Part shown: positions 25,826 to 35,190 of the stretch, piece by piece | Numbering within the stretch: position 1 is the first letter of the stretch | Layout: each line of letters starts with the position of its first letter | Origin: Comamonadaceae bacterium | GTDB taxonomy: Bacteria; Pseudomonadota; Gammaproteobacteria; Burkholderiales; Burkholderiaceae_C | Assembly (NCBI GenBank): GCA_947478725.1 | Contig: CANJWZ010000023.1 | Location: 1-64,000, forward strand | Reading direction: 5' to 3' | Length of the DNA stretch: 64,000 nt | Notes under the pieces: generated by a model | The model's database searches: none | Seen by the model: only the letters and a program-made list of their open reading frames with translations | Told to the model about the DNA's origin: nothing | Position numbers and translations under genes: made by a program

Positions 25826-25868
25826 GGCACTGGCCCAATAGATACTTGAATAAGCAGCTACAAAATCA
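25826..25868. repeat. Dispersed hairpin repeat copy downstream of sbtB
   Basis: GGCACTGGCCCAATAGATACTTGAATAAGCAGCTAC shares the GGCCCAAT and AGCTAC modules with the copies at 4100-4186 and 58902-58966. It fills most of the spacer between the terminator and the sbtB stop codon. Confidence 0.5.
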
Positions 25869-25880
25869 TCGTCGCCTCGG

Positions 25881-26183
25881 TTAGAACTTTTGCGGCCGCA
25901 CCACCTCAATATGAGAGAAAAACAGACGCAGGCCGTAGTTGCTGGCGTATTGCCCGATGACGTGGCTGGCAATCGCGTCAGCGACCGCCTCGTCGCAAAT
26001 GATCTTCATCTCTATCATCCGGTCAGCTTCCCAATCGCCTTCATGGGTTGCATTTTGGGAGCCGCCACGCACGTCGTAGACGGTGTAGCCCTGCGAACCC
26101 AGCCTTTTGGCATCGGCGATCAGCGACTTTTCAAGAATGGCTTCGGTGATGATGACCAGCAGTTTTTTTTGATGTTTAAGCAT
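25881..26183 (-). CDS. sbtB: PII-like protein SbtB, regulator of the bicarbonate transporter
   Basis: 100-residue PII-superfamily protein: KKLLVIITEAILEKSLIAD (first strand and helix), GSQGYTVYDVRGGSQNATHEGDW (T-loop region), MIEMKIICDEAVADAIASHV (second repeat) and a final LRLFFSHIEVVRP. It follows sbtA by 27 bp, the usual transporter-PII pair. SbtB binds adenine nucleotides (cAMP, AMP, ADP) and inhibits SbtA. The C-terminus stops at RPQKF: the CGPxGC redox R-loop of the cyanobacterial protein is absent, so any redox control is missing. Confidence 0.82.
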   Translation of the reverse strand: MLKHQKKLLVIITEAILEKSLIADAKRLGSQGYTVYDVRGGSQNATHEGDWEADRMIEMKIICDEAVADAIASHVIGQYASNYGLRLFFSHIEVVRPQKF

Positions 26184-26210
26184 CGTTCGTGACTCCAGGG
26201 CAGGGGTGGA

Positions 26211-27179
26211 CTAGCTGAGGACTTGCGCCAGCTTTAAATACAGCGGGATTCCCAGCAGGACATTAAAAGGAAAGGTCACGCCCAAGGCGGCGGTGATGGA
26301 CAAGGCGGCATTGGCTTGCGGAACCGCAATGCGCATGGCTGTCGGTGCAGCAATATAGCTGGCGCTGGCGGCCAGCGCTGCCATGATGGCAATGCCGCCA
26401 GTACTCAAGCCCAGTGCCTTGCCGCCGAGCGCACCCAACAAAGCCAAGCCCATGGGGGCGAGCAAGGCGAAAACAATCAATTTAACGCCGTAACGCTTGA
26501 GCTCGCCCAGCCTGCCACCGGCGACCAGCCCCAACTCTAATAGGAACAATGCCAACACGCCTTTGAACAGCACGGTAAAAAGCGGTGCAATCGGCGCCGT
26601 GCCGGCCTCACCCATGAGCGTGCCCATCACCAAGCCACCCACAAGCAGAAACACGGATTTGCCCAAAAAGACGTCGTGCGCCAGCTCGCTCCAGGCAAAC
26701 CCAGCTCGAGCACCCTTTTCCACAACTTGGCCGCTAGGCTTCTTTTCGGTCCAGCGCGCCAAGGCAATACCGGCCACGATTCCTGGTGCTTCAAGCAAAG
26801 CCACCCAAAGAGCGGCATGCGATTCATAGGCAATGTCGCGGTGCGTGAGGTACGCGCTAGCCACCGCAAACGTCACCACACTGACCGAGCCGTAATGCGC
26901 CGCAACCGAGGCCGCATCAAATCCATTGAGCCCCACCAAACGCCTGAGCAAGGGGTACAGCAGCAACGGAATCATCAAGCCCAGCGCCAGGCAAAACAGC
27001 ATTTGGGGAATGACGGCATCCAGGCTTTGTTTTGACAGCTCGACCCCGCCCTTCAAGCCAATCGCCAGCAACAGGTAAATCGACAGCGTCTCGTACAACA
27101 CGCCCGGCAAAGCCAAATCACTTTTGACCAACCTCGCCAGCAGTCCCAGCAAGAAGAACAAGACCACAACATCCATCAT
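26211..27179 (-). CDS. sbtA: Sodium-dependent bicarbonate transporter SbtA
   Basis: 322-residue membrane protein of the SbtA family (DUF897), about ten hydrophobic segments in two inverted halves: DVVVLFFLLGLLARLVKSDLALP at the start, AAHYGSVSVVTFAVASAYL in half one, then ALFLLELGLVAGGRLGELK and SASYIAAPTAMRIAVPQANAALS in half two. These match the substrate-site motifs I know (HYGSVS, SASYIAAPAA). The first ATG of the ATGATG at 27179 is taken; AGGAAG precedes it. It takes up bicarbonate with sodium and is paired with sbtB. In this lineage it could support carboxylases or autotrophic CO2 fixation encoded elsewhere. Confidence 0.9.
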   Translation of the reverse strand: MMDVVVLFFLLGLLARLVKSDLALPGVLYETLSIYLLLAIGLKGGVELSKQSLDAVIPQMLFCLALGLMIPLLLYPLLRRLVGLNGFDAASVAAHYGSVSVVTFAVASAYLTHRDIAYESHAALWVALLEAPGIVAGIALARWTEKKPSGQVVEKGARAGFAWSELAHDVFLGKSVFLLVGGLVMGTLMGEAGTAPIAPLFTVLFKGVLALFLLELGLVAGGRLGELKRYGVKLIVFALLAPMGLALLGALGGKALGLSTGGIAIMAALAASASYIAAPTAMRIAVPQANAALSITAALGVTFPFNVLLGIPLYLKLAQVLS

Positions 27180-27222
27180 CAAAAAGTCTTCCTGTCAATG
27201 TGCATTGATTGTCAAGGTGGCC

Positions 27223-28917
27223 CTAAGGTTTGAGCTGTAGCGCTTGCTGGGTGATGACCGACAGCGTGGTTCGGGTCGTGATGACTTCTGCATCCAGCAT
27301 CACTTCCATCAGGGTGCCTTCAGGGCGCGTCAGCGCGGCCAGCAGCTCGCCTTCAAACTCTGCCGTTTTGGTAATGCGTACCCCCGCATAGCCATAAGCG
27401 CGTGCCAGTGCGGCGAAATCTGGGTTTTGCAGATACGAGCCGCTGACGTGGTTGGGGAATTCGCGCTCCTGGTGCATGCGGATGGTGCCGTACATGCCGT
27501 TATTCAAAAGCACGATGATGGTTTTGGCGCCGTGCTGCGCGGCGGTGGCCAGTTCTTGGCCGTTCATTAAGAAGTCACCGTCGCCGGCCATCGTCAGCAC
27601 GACACGCCCGGTTGTGATGGCAGCCGCAATACCCGCGGGTACCCCGTAGCCCATGGCACCGACCGTGGGTGCGAGTTGCGTTTTGTGGCCCTTGACCAAG
27701 CCGTGGTGTTTGTAAAAACGGTGTACCCAGCTGGCAAAGTTGCCTGCGCCATTGGTTAACACCGCATCAGCCGGCAAATGCTGTTGCAGCACGCCAACGA
27801 TGGCGGGCATGTCAATATCGCCTGGCAGCTTGTTGGGCTGAAGGTTGGCAATGTAGTCGGCATTGGCATCCAGTGCCCACTGCTCCCACGCTACGCTGAC
27901 GGGGGCCGTTAAGACCTCTAAAGACCTGGCCGCGGCGTTCATGGTGGCGTTGATGGCCAAGTCGGCTTGGTAGACGCGGTTCAGCTCTTCCGCACTGCTA
28001 TGGATATGCACCAGCATTTGCTTTGGGCAAGGTGCTTCAAGGAGCGTGTAATTGTTGGTCGTCATCTCACCCAGGCGCGGGCCAATGGCGATGATCAGAT
28101 CGGCCGCTTTGACGCGCGCGGCCAGCTTGGGGTTCAGACCAATGCCGACATCGCCCGCATACAGCGGGTGGTGGTTGTCAAAGGTATCCTGAAACCTGAA
28201 CGCATTGCCGACCGGCAAGCGCCAGTTTTCAGCAAAGCGCTGGAGTGCCTGCGCGGCTTGTGGCGTCCAGCCACCACCGCCTGCAATGACGAAGGGACGC
28301 TCGGACTCCAGCAGCATTTCCCTCAGCGTACGCAGCGCGCCGGGGTCGCTCCAGGCTTGAACTGCCTCCACACGGGCCAGTGGCTGGGCAGTTGTCATGC
28401 GGGTCAGCATGTCTTCAGGCAGCACCAGCACCACGGGGCCCGGCCTGCCGTTCATCGCAGTGGCAAAGGCGCGTGCGACATATTCAGGAATTCGGTTGGC
28501 ATCATCGATGCGCTCGACCCGCTTGGCAAAGCCGCGGGTGGAGGGGCCAAAAAAGGCCTGGTAATCGACTTCCTGAAATGCCTCGCGGTCCCGGCAGTCA
28601 CTGGCGACGTCGCCGACCAGCAGCACCATGGGTGTCGAGTCTTGAAACGCCGTATGCACACCGATTGATGCGTTGGTCGCACCCGGTCCGCGCGTCACCA
28701 TGCACACGCCAGGCCTGCCTGTCAGCTTGCCATGCGCTTCTGCCATGTAGGCAGCGCCGCCTTCTTGCCTGCAGGTGATGAAACGAATGGCGTCTTGCCG
28801 CGCATGCAGGCCATCAAGTACGGCCAGGTAACTTTCACCCGGTACGCCAAAGGCGTGGGTCACCCCCTGGGCGATCAGGCAATCAACTAAAAGGTGTCCT
28901 GCGATTTGTTCTGTCAT
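27223..28917 (-). CDS. ThDP-dependent enzyme, acetolactate synthase large-subunit-like
   Basis: 564 residues with the three-domain ThDP fold. The catalytic Glu lies in CRQEGGAAYMAEAHGKLTG (about residues 50-68), the N-domain has TRGPGATNA, and the ThDP motif is GDGDFLMNGQELATAAQHGA followed by LLNNGMYGTIRMHQ. No small regulatory subunit gene lies beside it, and the sequence does not end like biosynthetic IlvB, so a catabolic 2-oxoacid carboligase/decarboxylase is possible. It is upstream of sbtA on the same strand with a 43-bp gap; co-transcription is possible. Family is certain, reaction is not. Confidence 0.8.
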   Translation of the reverse strand: MTEQIAGHLLVDCLIAQGVTHAFGVPGESYLAVLDGLHARQDAIRFITCRQEGGAAYMAEAHGKLTGRPGVCMVTRGPGATNASIGVHTAFQDSTPMVLLVGDVASDCRDREAFQEVDYQAFFGPSTRGFAKRVERIDDANRIPEYVARAFATAMNGRPGPVVLVLPEDMLTRMTTAQPLARVEAVQAWSDPGALRTLREMLLESERPFVIAGGGGWTPQAAQALQRFAENWRLPVGNAFRFQDTFDNHHPLYAGDVGIGLNPKLAARVKAADLIIAIGPRLGEMTTNNYTLLEAPCPKQMLVHIHSSAEELNRVYQADLAINATMNAAARSLEVLTAPVSVAWEQWALDANADYIANLQPNKLPGDIDMPAIVGVLQQHLPADAVLTNGAGNFASWVHRFYKHHGLVKGHKTQLAPTVGAMGYGVPAGIAAAITTGRVVLTMAGDGDFLMNGQELATAAQHGAKTIIVLLNNGMYGTIRMHQEREFPNHVSGSYLQNPDFAALARAYGYAGVRITKTAEFEGELLAALTRPEGTLMEVMLDAEVITTRTTLSVITQQALQLKP

Positions 28918-29034
28918 GTGCGTCGTTATCCATCGTTATTCCGGTATTGTGCTTTGGCCGTCGGCACCACCAGCTTCAAGCGCAAATGCTTAAGCAATGA
29001 CTGGCAGGAAACCCGTCTGGGAAGATGGTGTCGG

Positions 29035-29814
29035 TTATTTAAACCGGTACGACAAGCCCATATAAGCTGTGTCGCTGGTCTTGCGCACCACCAACGAGCT
29101 GTTTGTGATGGCGGAATCCTGCCACTTGCGGCGCACCTGCAGGTTGACGATCCAGTTTTCCGTGAATGAATAATCAGCGGCCAGACCCAGCACAGGCGTG
29201 GTCGACGCACCCGCGTTATAAACCGCGTAACCACTGGCCACTGACTCGGTGGACGTCACGCCGTACAAGTAATTGGTGTACTTGGCGCTGCGGCGCTCCA
29301 CGCCCAGCTGCGGGTAAAGGGACAAGCTGCCAAGCTTGACTTCTGCCGCGTAGGTGGCTTCCAGCAGGCTGCCGCCCGAGCTGCCTGCATCAACGAATGC
29401 GTTGACCATAAACGCACCGTAAGGCGTTTGCTGAAACGTGCCGATGCCAACCGGCAATGGTCTTTTACGGTCGGTCAGCCCGCCCAGTGGTGCAATATTG
29501 GCACGCCAGCCTTCCTGGCTAACGCGGCCTACCAGTTCAAGGTAGCCGTTACCGATGGGCAGCGTCTTGATGCCAAAGGTGTCAACCCGCGCAAAAAATC
29601 GGCCGTAGTCGGCAAACAAATACGGCAGCGCAGTCGCCTCATTGTTTTTACCGCGAATCAGGCTTTGTGTGCCATACACCGCAGCACCCATGTCGCCCGT
29701 GAGTTGATAACTGATGGGAGCCGGTTGTGCAGCCACAGTGCGCACCATCAAAAAAGAGGCTGCAAGAAGTGAAAAAGATGAAAAATTGAGCTTGGTGTGC
29801 ACGATATGTCCCAT
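29035..29814 (-). CDS. MipA/OmpV-family outer-membrane protein
   Basis: 259 residues from ATG 29814. A signal peptide (FSLLAASFLMVRTVAAQ) precedes a beta-barrel-type sequence: LTGDMGAAVYGTQSLIRGKNNE, PYLFADYGRFFARVDTFGIK, a Gly/Ser-rich middle (VDAGSSGGSLLE), LSLYPQLGVERRSAKYTNYLYGV, and a final AYMGLSYRFK ending with the barrel-type aromatic pattern. The pattern YxFADYGRFFARVxxxG fits the MipA/OmpV scaffold family. Members have been tied to murein enzymes and to stress, but the function here is unknown. The longer frame to 29865 is overlap with the upstream transporter. Confidence 0.72.
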   Translation of the reverse strand: MGHIVHTKLNFSSFSLLAASFLMVRTVAAQPAPISYQLTGDMGAAVYGTQSLIRGKNNEATALPYLFADYGRFFARVDTFGIKTLPIGNGYLELVGRVSQEGWRANIAPLGGLTDRKRPLPVGIGTFQQTPYGAFMVNAFVDAGSSGGSLLEATYAAEVKLGSLSLYPQLGVERRSAKYTNYLYGVTSTESVASGYAVYNAGASTTPVLGLAADYSFTENWIVNLQVRRKWQDSAITNSSLVVRKTSDTAYMGLSYRFK

Positions 29815-29861
29815 GAAAGGGTTATGGGCAAGTATATGACCGCCTCTGCTCGCAGCTTGGC

Positions 29862-31094
29862 TCAAGCAGGCGCGAGCGCGGTACGCCGGACTTTATTGAC
29901 ATTGAATGCACAGGCCACCAGCACACCTTGCAACACCACCAAGCCCAGCCACACGCTGCGGTACTGGCCATGGTCCATCAGCACGCCAAAAACCAGCGGC
30001 GTCACCGCCTGGCCAATGTCCAGCCCGGCGTAAACCACGCCATAGACTCGGCCCGAGGCGTTGTCTGGCGCGGACCCCTTGACCAGTAAGTCACGCGACG
30101 GCCCGGACATGCCGGACGCAAAACCCATGACGCCAAACAGCACCGGCACCACCCAGACCGGGTAGTCGCCCAGCGCCAGCAGCAATGCCGCCGAAGCGGC
30201 AATGCCAAAGGCAACCCCCACAATGCGCTCGCAGCGCGCCGCATTTGCTGCCAAAAAACCACCCAGCACCATGCCACAGGCACTGCTCAGCATGTAAACC
30301 GTCAGGCAGATGGCCACCAGCGGCAAGGGCACGTCATGCAACTGGCGTGCGGCCTCTGGCGCAAAGGTTTGGATCACACTGAGCACACCGGCGTACCAAA
30401 AGAAAAATACGAAGCACATCCACACCGCCGGGATTTTTAAAAAAGCCAGACTTTGGTCTTGCTCTGCCGTACTCTTGCTGACAGGTGCGGCCGCCAGTAG
30501 CAGCTTGTCGCGGTTCAGCAGCTGTATGGCCAACACCACAAAGGCCAGCGTGCCAGCTGCCATCAAGGCCACCCGCCATGAGTAAGCCAGCGTCAACGGC
30601 AGCAGCATCGCTGGGGCCAGCGCCCAGCCCAGACTGCCGGTGATGCCATGCATGCTGTAGGCATGACCGAGGCGCGGCGCACTGACTTTGCGGTTCAAGA
30701 GCGTGTAGTCCACCGGATGAAACACGCCATTGCCGATGCCGCCAATCACTGCCGCACCCGCCAGCATCCAGTAACTGGTGCTCAGGGCATATCCAAAGGA
30801 GGCCAGGCCTAACAGCGCCAGACCAGCAAACAAAACCGGGCGAGGGCCAAATCGGTCGACCACAAAACCCGAGGCCGTCTGCGCTGCGCAGGACACCACA
30901 AAAAATACGGTCATCACGAAAGCGAGCTCGGTATAGCTGACGTTGAACTCGGTCTTCAACCACGGGAAAAGCGGTGCCAGAAGCAGCTGGCTGTAGTGGC
31001 TGATGAGGTGGGCCAAACCGACCAGGCCAATCACGCCGGCGTCTTGCCTGAGGGGAACGGCGGCGGGCAGGTCCAAGGTGCTTGAATTGTTCAT
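29862..31094 (-). CDS. Major facilitator superfamily transporter
   Basis: 410 residues with 12 predicted membrane segments. MFS markers include the loop 2-3 region GFVVDRFGPRPVLFAGLALLGLASFGYAL (in parts) and a second-half equivalent near GMVLGGFLAANAARCERIVG. The phrases AHLISHYSQLLLAPLFPWLKTEFNVSY and GIGNGVFHPVDYTLLNRKV (in parts) place it with fosmidomycin/cyanate-type drug and anion transporters in the Fsr-like group. It has no clear operon partner; the MipA-type gene follows 47 bp later. Substrate is unknown. Confidence 0.85.
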   Translation of the reverse strand: MNNSSTLDLPAAVPLRQDAGVIGLVGLAHLISHYSQLLLAPLFPWLKTEFNVSYTELAFVMTVFFVVSCAAQTASGFVVDRFGPRPVLFAGLALLGLASFGYALSTSYWMLAGAAVIGGIGNGVFHPVDYTLLNRKVSAPRLGHAYSMHGITGSLGWALAPAMLLPLTLAYSWRVALMAAGTLAFVVLAIQLLNRDKLLLAAAPVSKSTAEQDQSLAFLKIPAVWMCFVFFFWYAGVLSVIQTFAPEAARQLHDVPLPLVAICLTVYMLSSACGMVLGGFLAANAARCERIVGVAFGIAASAALLLALGDYPVWVVPVLFGVMGFASGMSGPSRDLLVKGSAPDNASGRVYGVVYAGLDIGQAVTPLVFGVLMDHGQYRSVWLGLVVLQGVLVACAFNVNKVRRTALAPA

Positions 31095-31548
31095 GCCGCT
31101 ATCGTAGTATCAAACCGATATGTTGAAATCCGACAAATAGCCAATATTCAGCGAATTTCAGACAAAGCCGGCCCGATCAATACTGCATGGTCAAAATTCC
31201 ATCCCTCAAGCCAATTTCGCTTGGCGACGTTGACAGCTACAGCCCCAGCACACAGCGTCTGGCACGCGTGCGCGCCCGCAGCAGCACATCACGGTGCTAG
31301 AGGGGACAAAGTTTCGAAACCTCTACATTCACAAAAGCCGGACATCCAAAGGATGGACGGGTTGCCGCGTGATCGTTGTGTCCCTCTTGTTACGGGAGGC
31401 TGTTCATGCGTTGGACACCGGCCCTCACCCTGTGACCCCCCGAGGGGGTGGATTTTGCGTTAGAGCGGCCCGGCCATTCTCACCAAAAGAGCGCCGCCTG
31501 ATCGCTTCATCCTCAACTTCAAAATTTTCTACACAAAGGAACCTGACC
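31095..31548. other. 454-bp intergenic region
   Basis: This is the longest gene-free spacer, between the divergent MFS gene and a secreted nucleosidase. It contains a 37-codon open frame 31187-31300 (MVKIPSLKPISLGDVDSYSP...) that I do not recognise and that lacks a good ribosome site. It also has a GC-rich palindrome CCCCCCGAGGGGG (near 31438-31449), a type widespread in Burkholderiales intergenic DNA. AAAGGA at 31536 is the ribosome site of the next gene. No tRNA or riboswitch pattern was seen. Confidence 0.5.
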
Positions 31549-32628
31549 ATGCGCATTAGATGTATCTGTTACCTATGGGCAGCATGCGTTTTATGTCATG
31601 TGCCCTTACATGCGGCAAAACTGGCTCCACAATGCCTGACGGACTGCTCGCCGCGTATTGGCGTGGTGTCGGCTTTTGGGGCCGAGGCAGACCTGCTGGT
31701 GGCGCAAACGCGGCAGCGCAAAACGCATGTCATCAACGGCAACCGGTTCACAACTGGCATCTTGCGCGGTAACCGGGTGGTCATTGTGCTCAGCGGAGTG
31801 AGCATGATCAACAGTGTCATGGTGACACAGCTCATGCTGGACCACTTCCGCATTGACCGACTCATCATGAGCGGCATTGCCGGTGGGCTGAACCCCCAGT
31901 TGCAGGTGGGGGATGTGACCATTCCTGACAGCTGGGTGATGTCGATGGAGGTTTATTGGAGTCACAACGCTCAGCTGCCGTCGCCATGCGGCAAACCGGC
32001 AGACATGTCTTGTATGGGGCTGAAGCTGGCAACCGGCAAAGATGGCCTGCCTCTGGCGCCATTTCATCTGCCTACGCCGCAAGGCCAGGTGCCCACCGGT
32101 CTTTTCATGCGTGAAAACTTTGTCATGACGGCCAAAAACAGCCAAAACAAACCAGCAGGCGAGTTTGTCTTTGCCTACCCGGTAGACAAAGACATGCTGG
32201 CCGTAGCAAGCGAGCTCAAACCCCAGCTGTCGCAGTGTGGCCCAGCATTTAAACCAGGCGAGCCGCTGGACCCGAAGCAGTGTGTTCGCCAGCAGCCCAA
32301 GGTGCTTGTGGGAGGTGCAGGTGTCACCGGCAGCGCCTTTCTGGCCAACCCCGACTACCGGAAATACCTGTTTGAAAACCTGCACGCCAACAGCTTTGAA
32401 ATGGAAACCGCCGGGCTGGCCCATGTGGCTTATGCCAACAAGGTTCCCTACATCGCCTTCCGAAGCCTGAGCGACCTGGCCGGTGGCGAGACATTTGATC
32501 CAGATGTCGTTGCGCTGTTTTCGAGCGGGCTGGCTGAAGCCAATGAGTCTGCGGTGACACTGGCTTTTCTCGAAGGCTGGCGCCTGAAGCATCCGAAGTC
32601 TGTGACCAATGCACGCCTGAGCAGATGA
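31549..32628 (+). CDS. Secreted purine nucleosidase, MTA/SAH-nucleosidase (PNP/UDP) family
   Basis: With ATG 31549 (after AAAGGA) the protein has 359 residues and begins with a cleavable signal peptide (CICYLWAACVLCHVPLHA), unlike cytoplasmic Pfs/MTAN. Family motifs are PRIGVVSAFGAEADLLV, VVIVLSGVSMINSVMVTQL, IMSGIAGGLNPQLQVGDVTIP, SFEMETAGLAHVAYANKVPY and FRSLSDLAGG. The Met-Glu-(Thr) that binds ribose and the late Asp acid/base (SDLAG) are kept. It carries an insertion (about residues 135-260) with several Cys that could form disulfides in the periplasm. A role in nucleoside or SAH/MTA scavenging is inferred. Confidence 0.82.
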   Translation: MRIRCICYLWAACVLCHVPLHAAKLAPQCLTDCSPRIGVVSAFGAEADLLVAQTRQRKTHVINGNRFTTGILRGNRVVIVLSGVSMINSVMVTQLMLDHFRIDRLIMSGIAGGLNPQLQVGDVTIPDSWVMSMEVYWSHNAQLPSPCGKPADMSCMGLKLATGKDGLPLAPFHLPTPQGQVPTGLFMRENFVMTAKNSQNKPAGEFVFAYPVDKDMLAVASELKPQLSQCGPAFKPGEPLDPKQCVRQQPKVLVGGAGVTGSAFLANPDYRKYLFENLHANSFEMETAGLAHVAYANKVPYIAFRSLSDLAGGETFDPDVVALFSSGLAEANESAVTLAFLEGWRLKHPKSVTNARLSR

Positions 32629-32722
32629 TGCTCTTCTTTTAGGAGCTGCTGACCCATTTGTTTATGGGCCCGAGGCACTTTTGCACCCTAAAACGGTTTT
32701 TCAAGCCCGTTTCAGGCGTTTT

Positions 32723-34054
32723 TCAGCCCTTGACCGCCTTCAAGAGCCGCTGGGCGCAAGCTTCGGCCTGCGCCGCATCACGCGCCTCGACCATCAGGCG
32801 CAGCAGCGGCTCGGTTCCACTGGCGCGTATCAGCACCCGGCCTGTCTGACCCAGCTCTGCTTCAATCGCGGCGGTCTCGGTTTTCAGCAGGTCGTTGCTC
32901 TTCCAGTCCTGGCCGGATGTCAGGCGCACGTTGATCAGGGTCTGCGGGAACAAGGTCACGTCAGCAAGCAACTCGGCCAGTGATTTGCCGCTGCGCACGC
33001 AGGCTTGCAGCACTTGCAGCGCACTGATCAGGCCATCACCTGTGGTGTGTTTGTCCAGCGCCAGCAAGTGGCCCGAGCCCTCGCCGCCGAGCAGCCAGCT
33101 GCGTTTTTCAAGCTCCTCGAGCACGTACCGGTCACCCACCTTGGCGCGTACGAACTCAACGCCTTTGCCTCGCAGGGCGACTTCAACGGCCATGTTGGTC
33201 ATCAGCGTGCCGACGACACCCGGGACTTTTTCACCACGCGCCAAGCGTTCATTGACCATCAAATACAGCACTTCATCGCCATTGAACAAGCGCCCTCTAC
33301 TGTCAACCAGTTGCAGACGGTCAGCGTCGCCGTCGAGTGCAATGCCGAAGTCGGCGCGGTTTGCGCGCACGGCTTCAATCAACGCTTCGGGGTGCGTGGC
33401 ACCGACGCCGTCGTTGATGTTCATGCCGTCGGGGGCGCAGCCAATCGCCACCACTTCGGCCCCCAGTTCATGAAACACCTTGGGTGCGATGTGATACGCC
33501 GCGCCGTGCGCGCCATCGACCACAATGCGCAAGCCCTTGAGCGTCAAATCGTGGGCAAAGGTGCTTTTACAAAACTCGATGTATCGGCCCGCTGCGTCGT
33601 CAAGCCGCCGGGTTTTACCTAAAGCGGCAGAGTCGGCCCAGACCGGCGACTCTTCAAGCGCAGCTTCAACCGCCAGCTCCCATGCATCGTCCAGCTTGGC
33701 GCCATGGGCGCTGAAAAACTTGATGCCATTGTCAGGAAATGCGTTGTGGCTGGCGCTGATGACCACGCCCAGGCTGGCGCGCTGGGCGCGTGTCAGGTAG
33801 GCCACGCCGGGGGTGGGCAGCGGGCCGAGCAGCACCACATCCACACCTGCTGAGTTGAAACCAGACTCGAGCGCGCTCTCCAACATGTAGCCTGATATGC
33901 GGGTGTCTTTGCCAATCAGCACCGTGGGGCGCGCTTCTGTGCGCTTGAGCACGCGGCCCACAGCATGCGCGAGCCGCAGCACAAAATCCGGCGTAATCGG
34001 CGGCTTCCCCACTGTGCCGCGAATGCCGTCGGTGCCGAAATATTGTCTGGTCAT
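32723..34054 (-). CDS. glmM: Phosphoglucosamine mutase
   Basis: Converts glucosamine-6-phosphate to glucosamine-1-phosphate for UDP-GlcNAc, peptidoglycan and LPS. From ATG 34054 the protein has 443 residues, the standard length. It starts [14 protein letters not shown] and has the phosphoserine loop [18 protein letters not shown], the metal loop [13 protein letters not shown], the sugar loop LGGEGSGHL and the phosphate-binding [15 protein letters not shown]. It is the third gene of the ftsH-folP-glmM cluster, an order conserved across proteobacteria, 17 bp after folP. Confidence 0.96.
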   Translation of the reverse strand: MTRQYFGTDGIRGTVGKPPITPDFVLRLAHAVGRVLKRTEARPTVLIGKDTRISGYMLESALESGFNSAGVDVVLLGPLPTPGVAYLTRAQRASLGVVISASHNAFPDNGIKFFSAHGAKLDDAWELAVEAALEESPVWADSAALGKTRRLDDAAGRYIEFCKSTFAHDLTLKGLRIVVDGAHGAAYHIAPKVFHELGAEVVAIGCAPDGMNINDGVGATHPEALIEAVRANRADFGIALDGDADRLQLVDSRGRLFNGDEVLYLMVNERLARGEKVPGVVGTLMTNMAVEVALRGKGVEFVRAKVGDRYVLEELEKRSWLLGGEGSGHLLALDKHTTGDGLISALQVLQACVRSGKSLAELLADVTLFPQTLINVRLTSGQDWKSNDLLKTETAAIEAELGQTGRVLIRASGTEPLLRLMVEARDAAQAEACAQRLLKAVKG

Positions 34055-34070
34055 GTTGTCAGTCTTTTGG

Positions 34071-34967
34071 TTAATCACTTATTTTAGAAGCCGCCTGGAC
34101 GCGGCTCCACACTTTGAGTGCCTGCACCGTTTGACGCACGTCATGCACCCGCACCACGCTCGCACCGCGCTCAACAGCCAGCAGAGCAGCCGTCACACTG
34201 GGCACCATGCGGTCGGTCATGTCCAGTTTCGCAACCTGTTCAAGCGACGTGCTGCTGACCGCTGCCAGCGACGACTTGCGCGACCAACCTGCGAGCAGCG
34301 GGTACCCTCCAGCCAGCAGCTCACGTTGCCTGGCAAGCAGTGCAAAGTTCTGTTCAACCGTCTTGCCAAAACCAATGCCGTAGTCGAGCATGATGCGATG
34401 GCGATTGACACCAATGCCCTCGAGCGTGATCGCCTGATGGTTCAAAAACGCGGCAACCTGCGCCACCACATCGCCCTGCATGGGCTCTGACTGCATGGTT
34501 TGCGGCTCGCGATGCATGTGCATCAGGCACACGCCGCAGCCCGGGTGTGCAGCCACCACTTGGCACGCGCCGGCCTGACGCAAAGCCCAGATGTCATTGA
34601 TGATGTCGGCACCCAAATCCAGCACCACTTGCATCACTTCAGGTTTGTAGGTGTCAACCGACACCGCCACGCCCAGCGTGACCGCGTGTCGTACCACTGG
34701 CACCACCCGCGCCAGTTCCTCAGCCAGCGACAGCGGTTGCGCACCGGGGCGGCTGGACTCACCGCCAATGTCCAGAATATCTGCACCGTCCTTGACAAGC
34801 TGTTCGCAATGCGCCGTCGCGCTGGCCATGCCGCTAACAGGCGAGAAAAACTGGCCCCCATCAGAAAACGAATCAGGCGTGACATTCACGATGCCCATCA
34901 CCCGGGGCTGACCCAGATCGATTTGAAAGCGTGTGGTGTGCCACACCAACGGTTGCACGGAACTCAT
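34071..34967 (-). CDS. folP: Dihydropteroate synthase
   Basis: Condenses p-aminobenzoate with 6-hydroxymethyl-dihydropterin diphosphate in folate synthesis; target of sulfonamides. From ATG 34967 it has 298 residues. The TIM-barrel motifs are [18 protein letters not shown] (about residues 22-39), [36 protein letters not shown] and [10 protein letters not shown], ending [17 protein letters not shown]. Upstream extension to 35057 is not homologous. It lies between ftsH and glmM and is separated from ftsH by a strong hairpin terminator, so partial read-through or an own promoter is expected. Confidence 0.96.
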   Translation of the reverse strand: MSSVQPLVWHTTRFQIDLGQPRVMGIVNVTPDSFSDGGQFFSPVSGMASATAHCEQLVKDGADILDIGGESSRPGAQPLSLAEELARVVPVVRHAVTLGVAVSVDTYKPEVMQVVLDLGADIINDIWALRQAGACQVVAAHPGCGVCLMHMHREPQTMQSEPMQGDVVAQVAAFLNHQAITLEGIGVNRHRIMLDYGIGFGKTVEQNFALLARQRELLAGGYPLLAGWSRKSSLAAVSSTSLEQVAKLDMTDRMVPSVTAALLAVERGASVVRVHDVRQTVQALKVWSRVQAASKISD

Positions 34968-35138
34968 AAATTTAACCAACTGACTCAAAATAAAACATGG
35001 TTGAAAGAAATCAGTATGCCAGCCAGAAAAACGGATTTGCACGGTTTCAACGTCCATTTGTCTCTTGAACGTGTCATCGTTTCGCCCGCCGTTCTATCTG
35101 GCATGCCTTCGATTGAATGAAACTCGCGACGCCGACGC

Positions 35139-35166
35139 AAAAAAACCGGGAAGAACCCGGTTTTTT
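35139..35166 (-). terminator. Rho-independent terminator between ftsH and folP
   Basis: AAAAAAACCGGG-AAGAA-CCCGGTTTTTT: a GC stem flanked by A and T tracts, 25 bp after the ftsH stop. It is symmetric and could act on either strand; the genes on both sides run minus, so it mainly limits ftsH transcripts reading into folP. Confidence 0.9.
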
Positions 35167-35190
35167 CATGAAGTCAGACGCTTTGCCGAA

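Noticed and set aside
31187-31300. 37-codon open frame in the 454-bp spacer
   Set aside because: No ribosome site and no recognisable similarity; may be a relic but cannot be supported as a gene.
31436-31452. GC palindrome CCCCCCGAGGGGG as a terminator or regulatory site
   Set aside because: It has no T-tract and is a very common string in Burkholderiales intergenic DNA.
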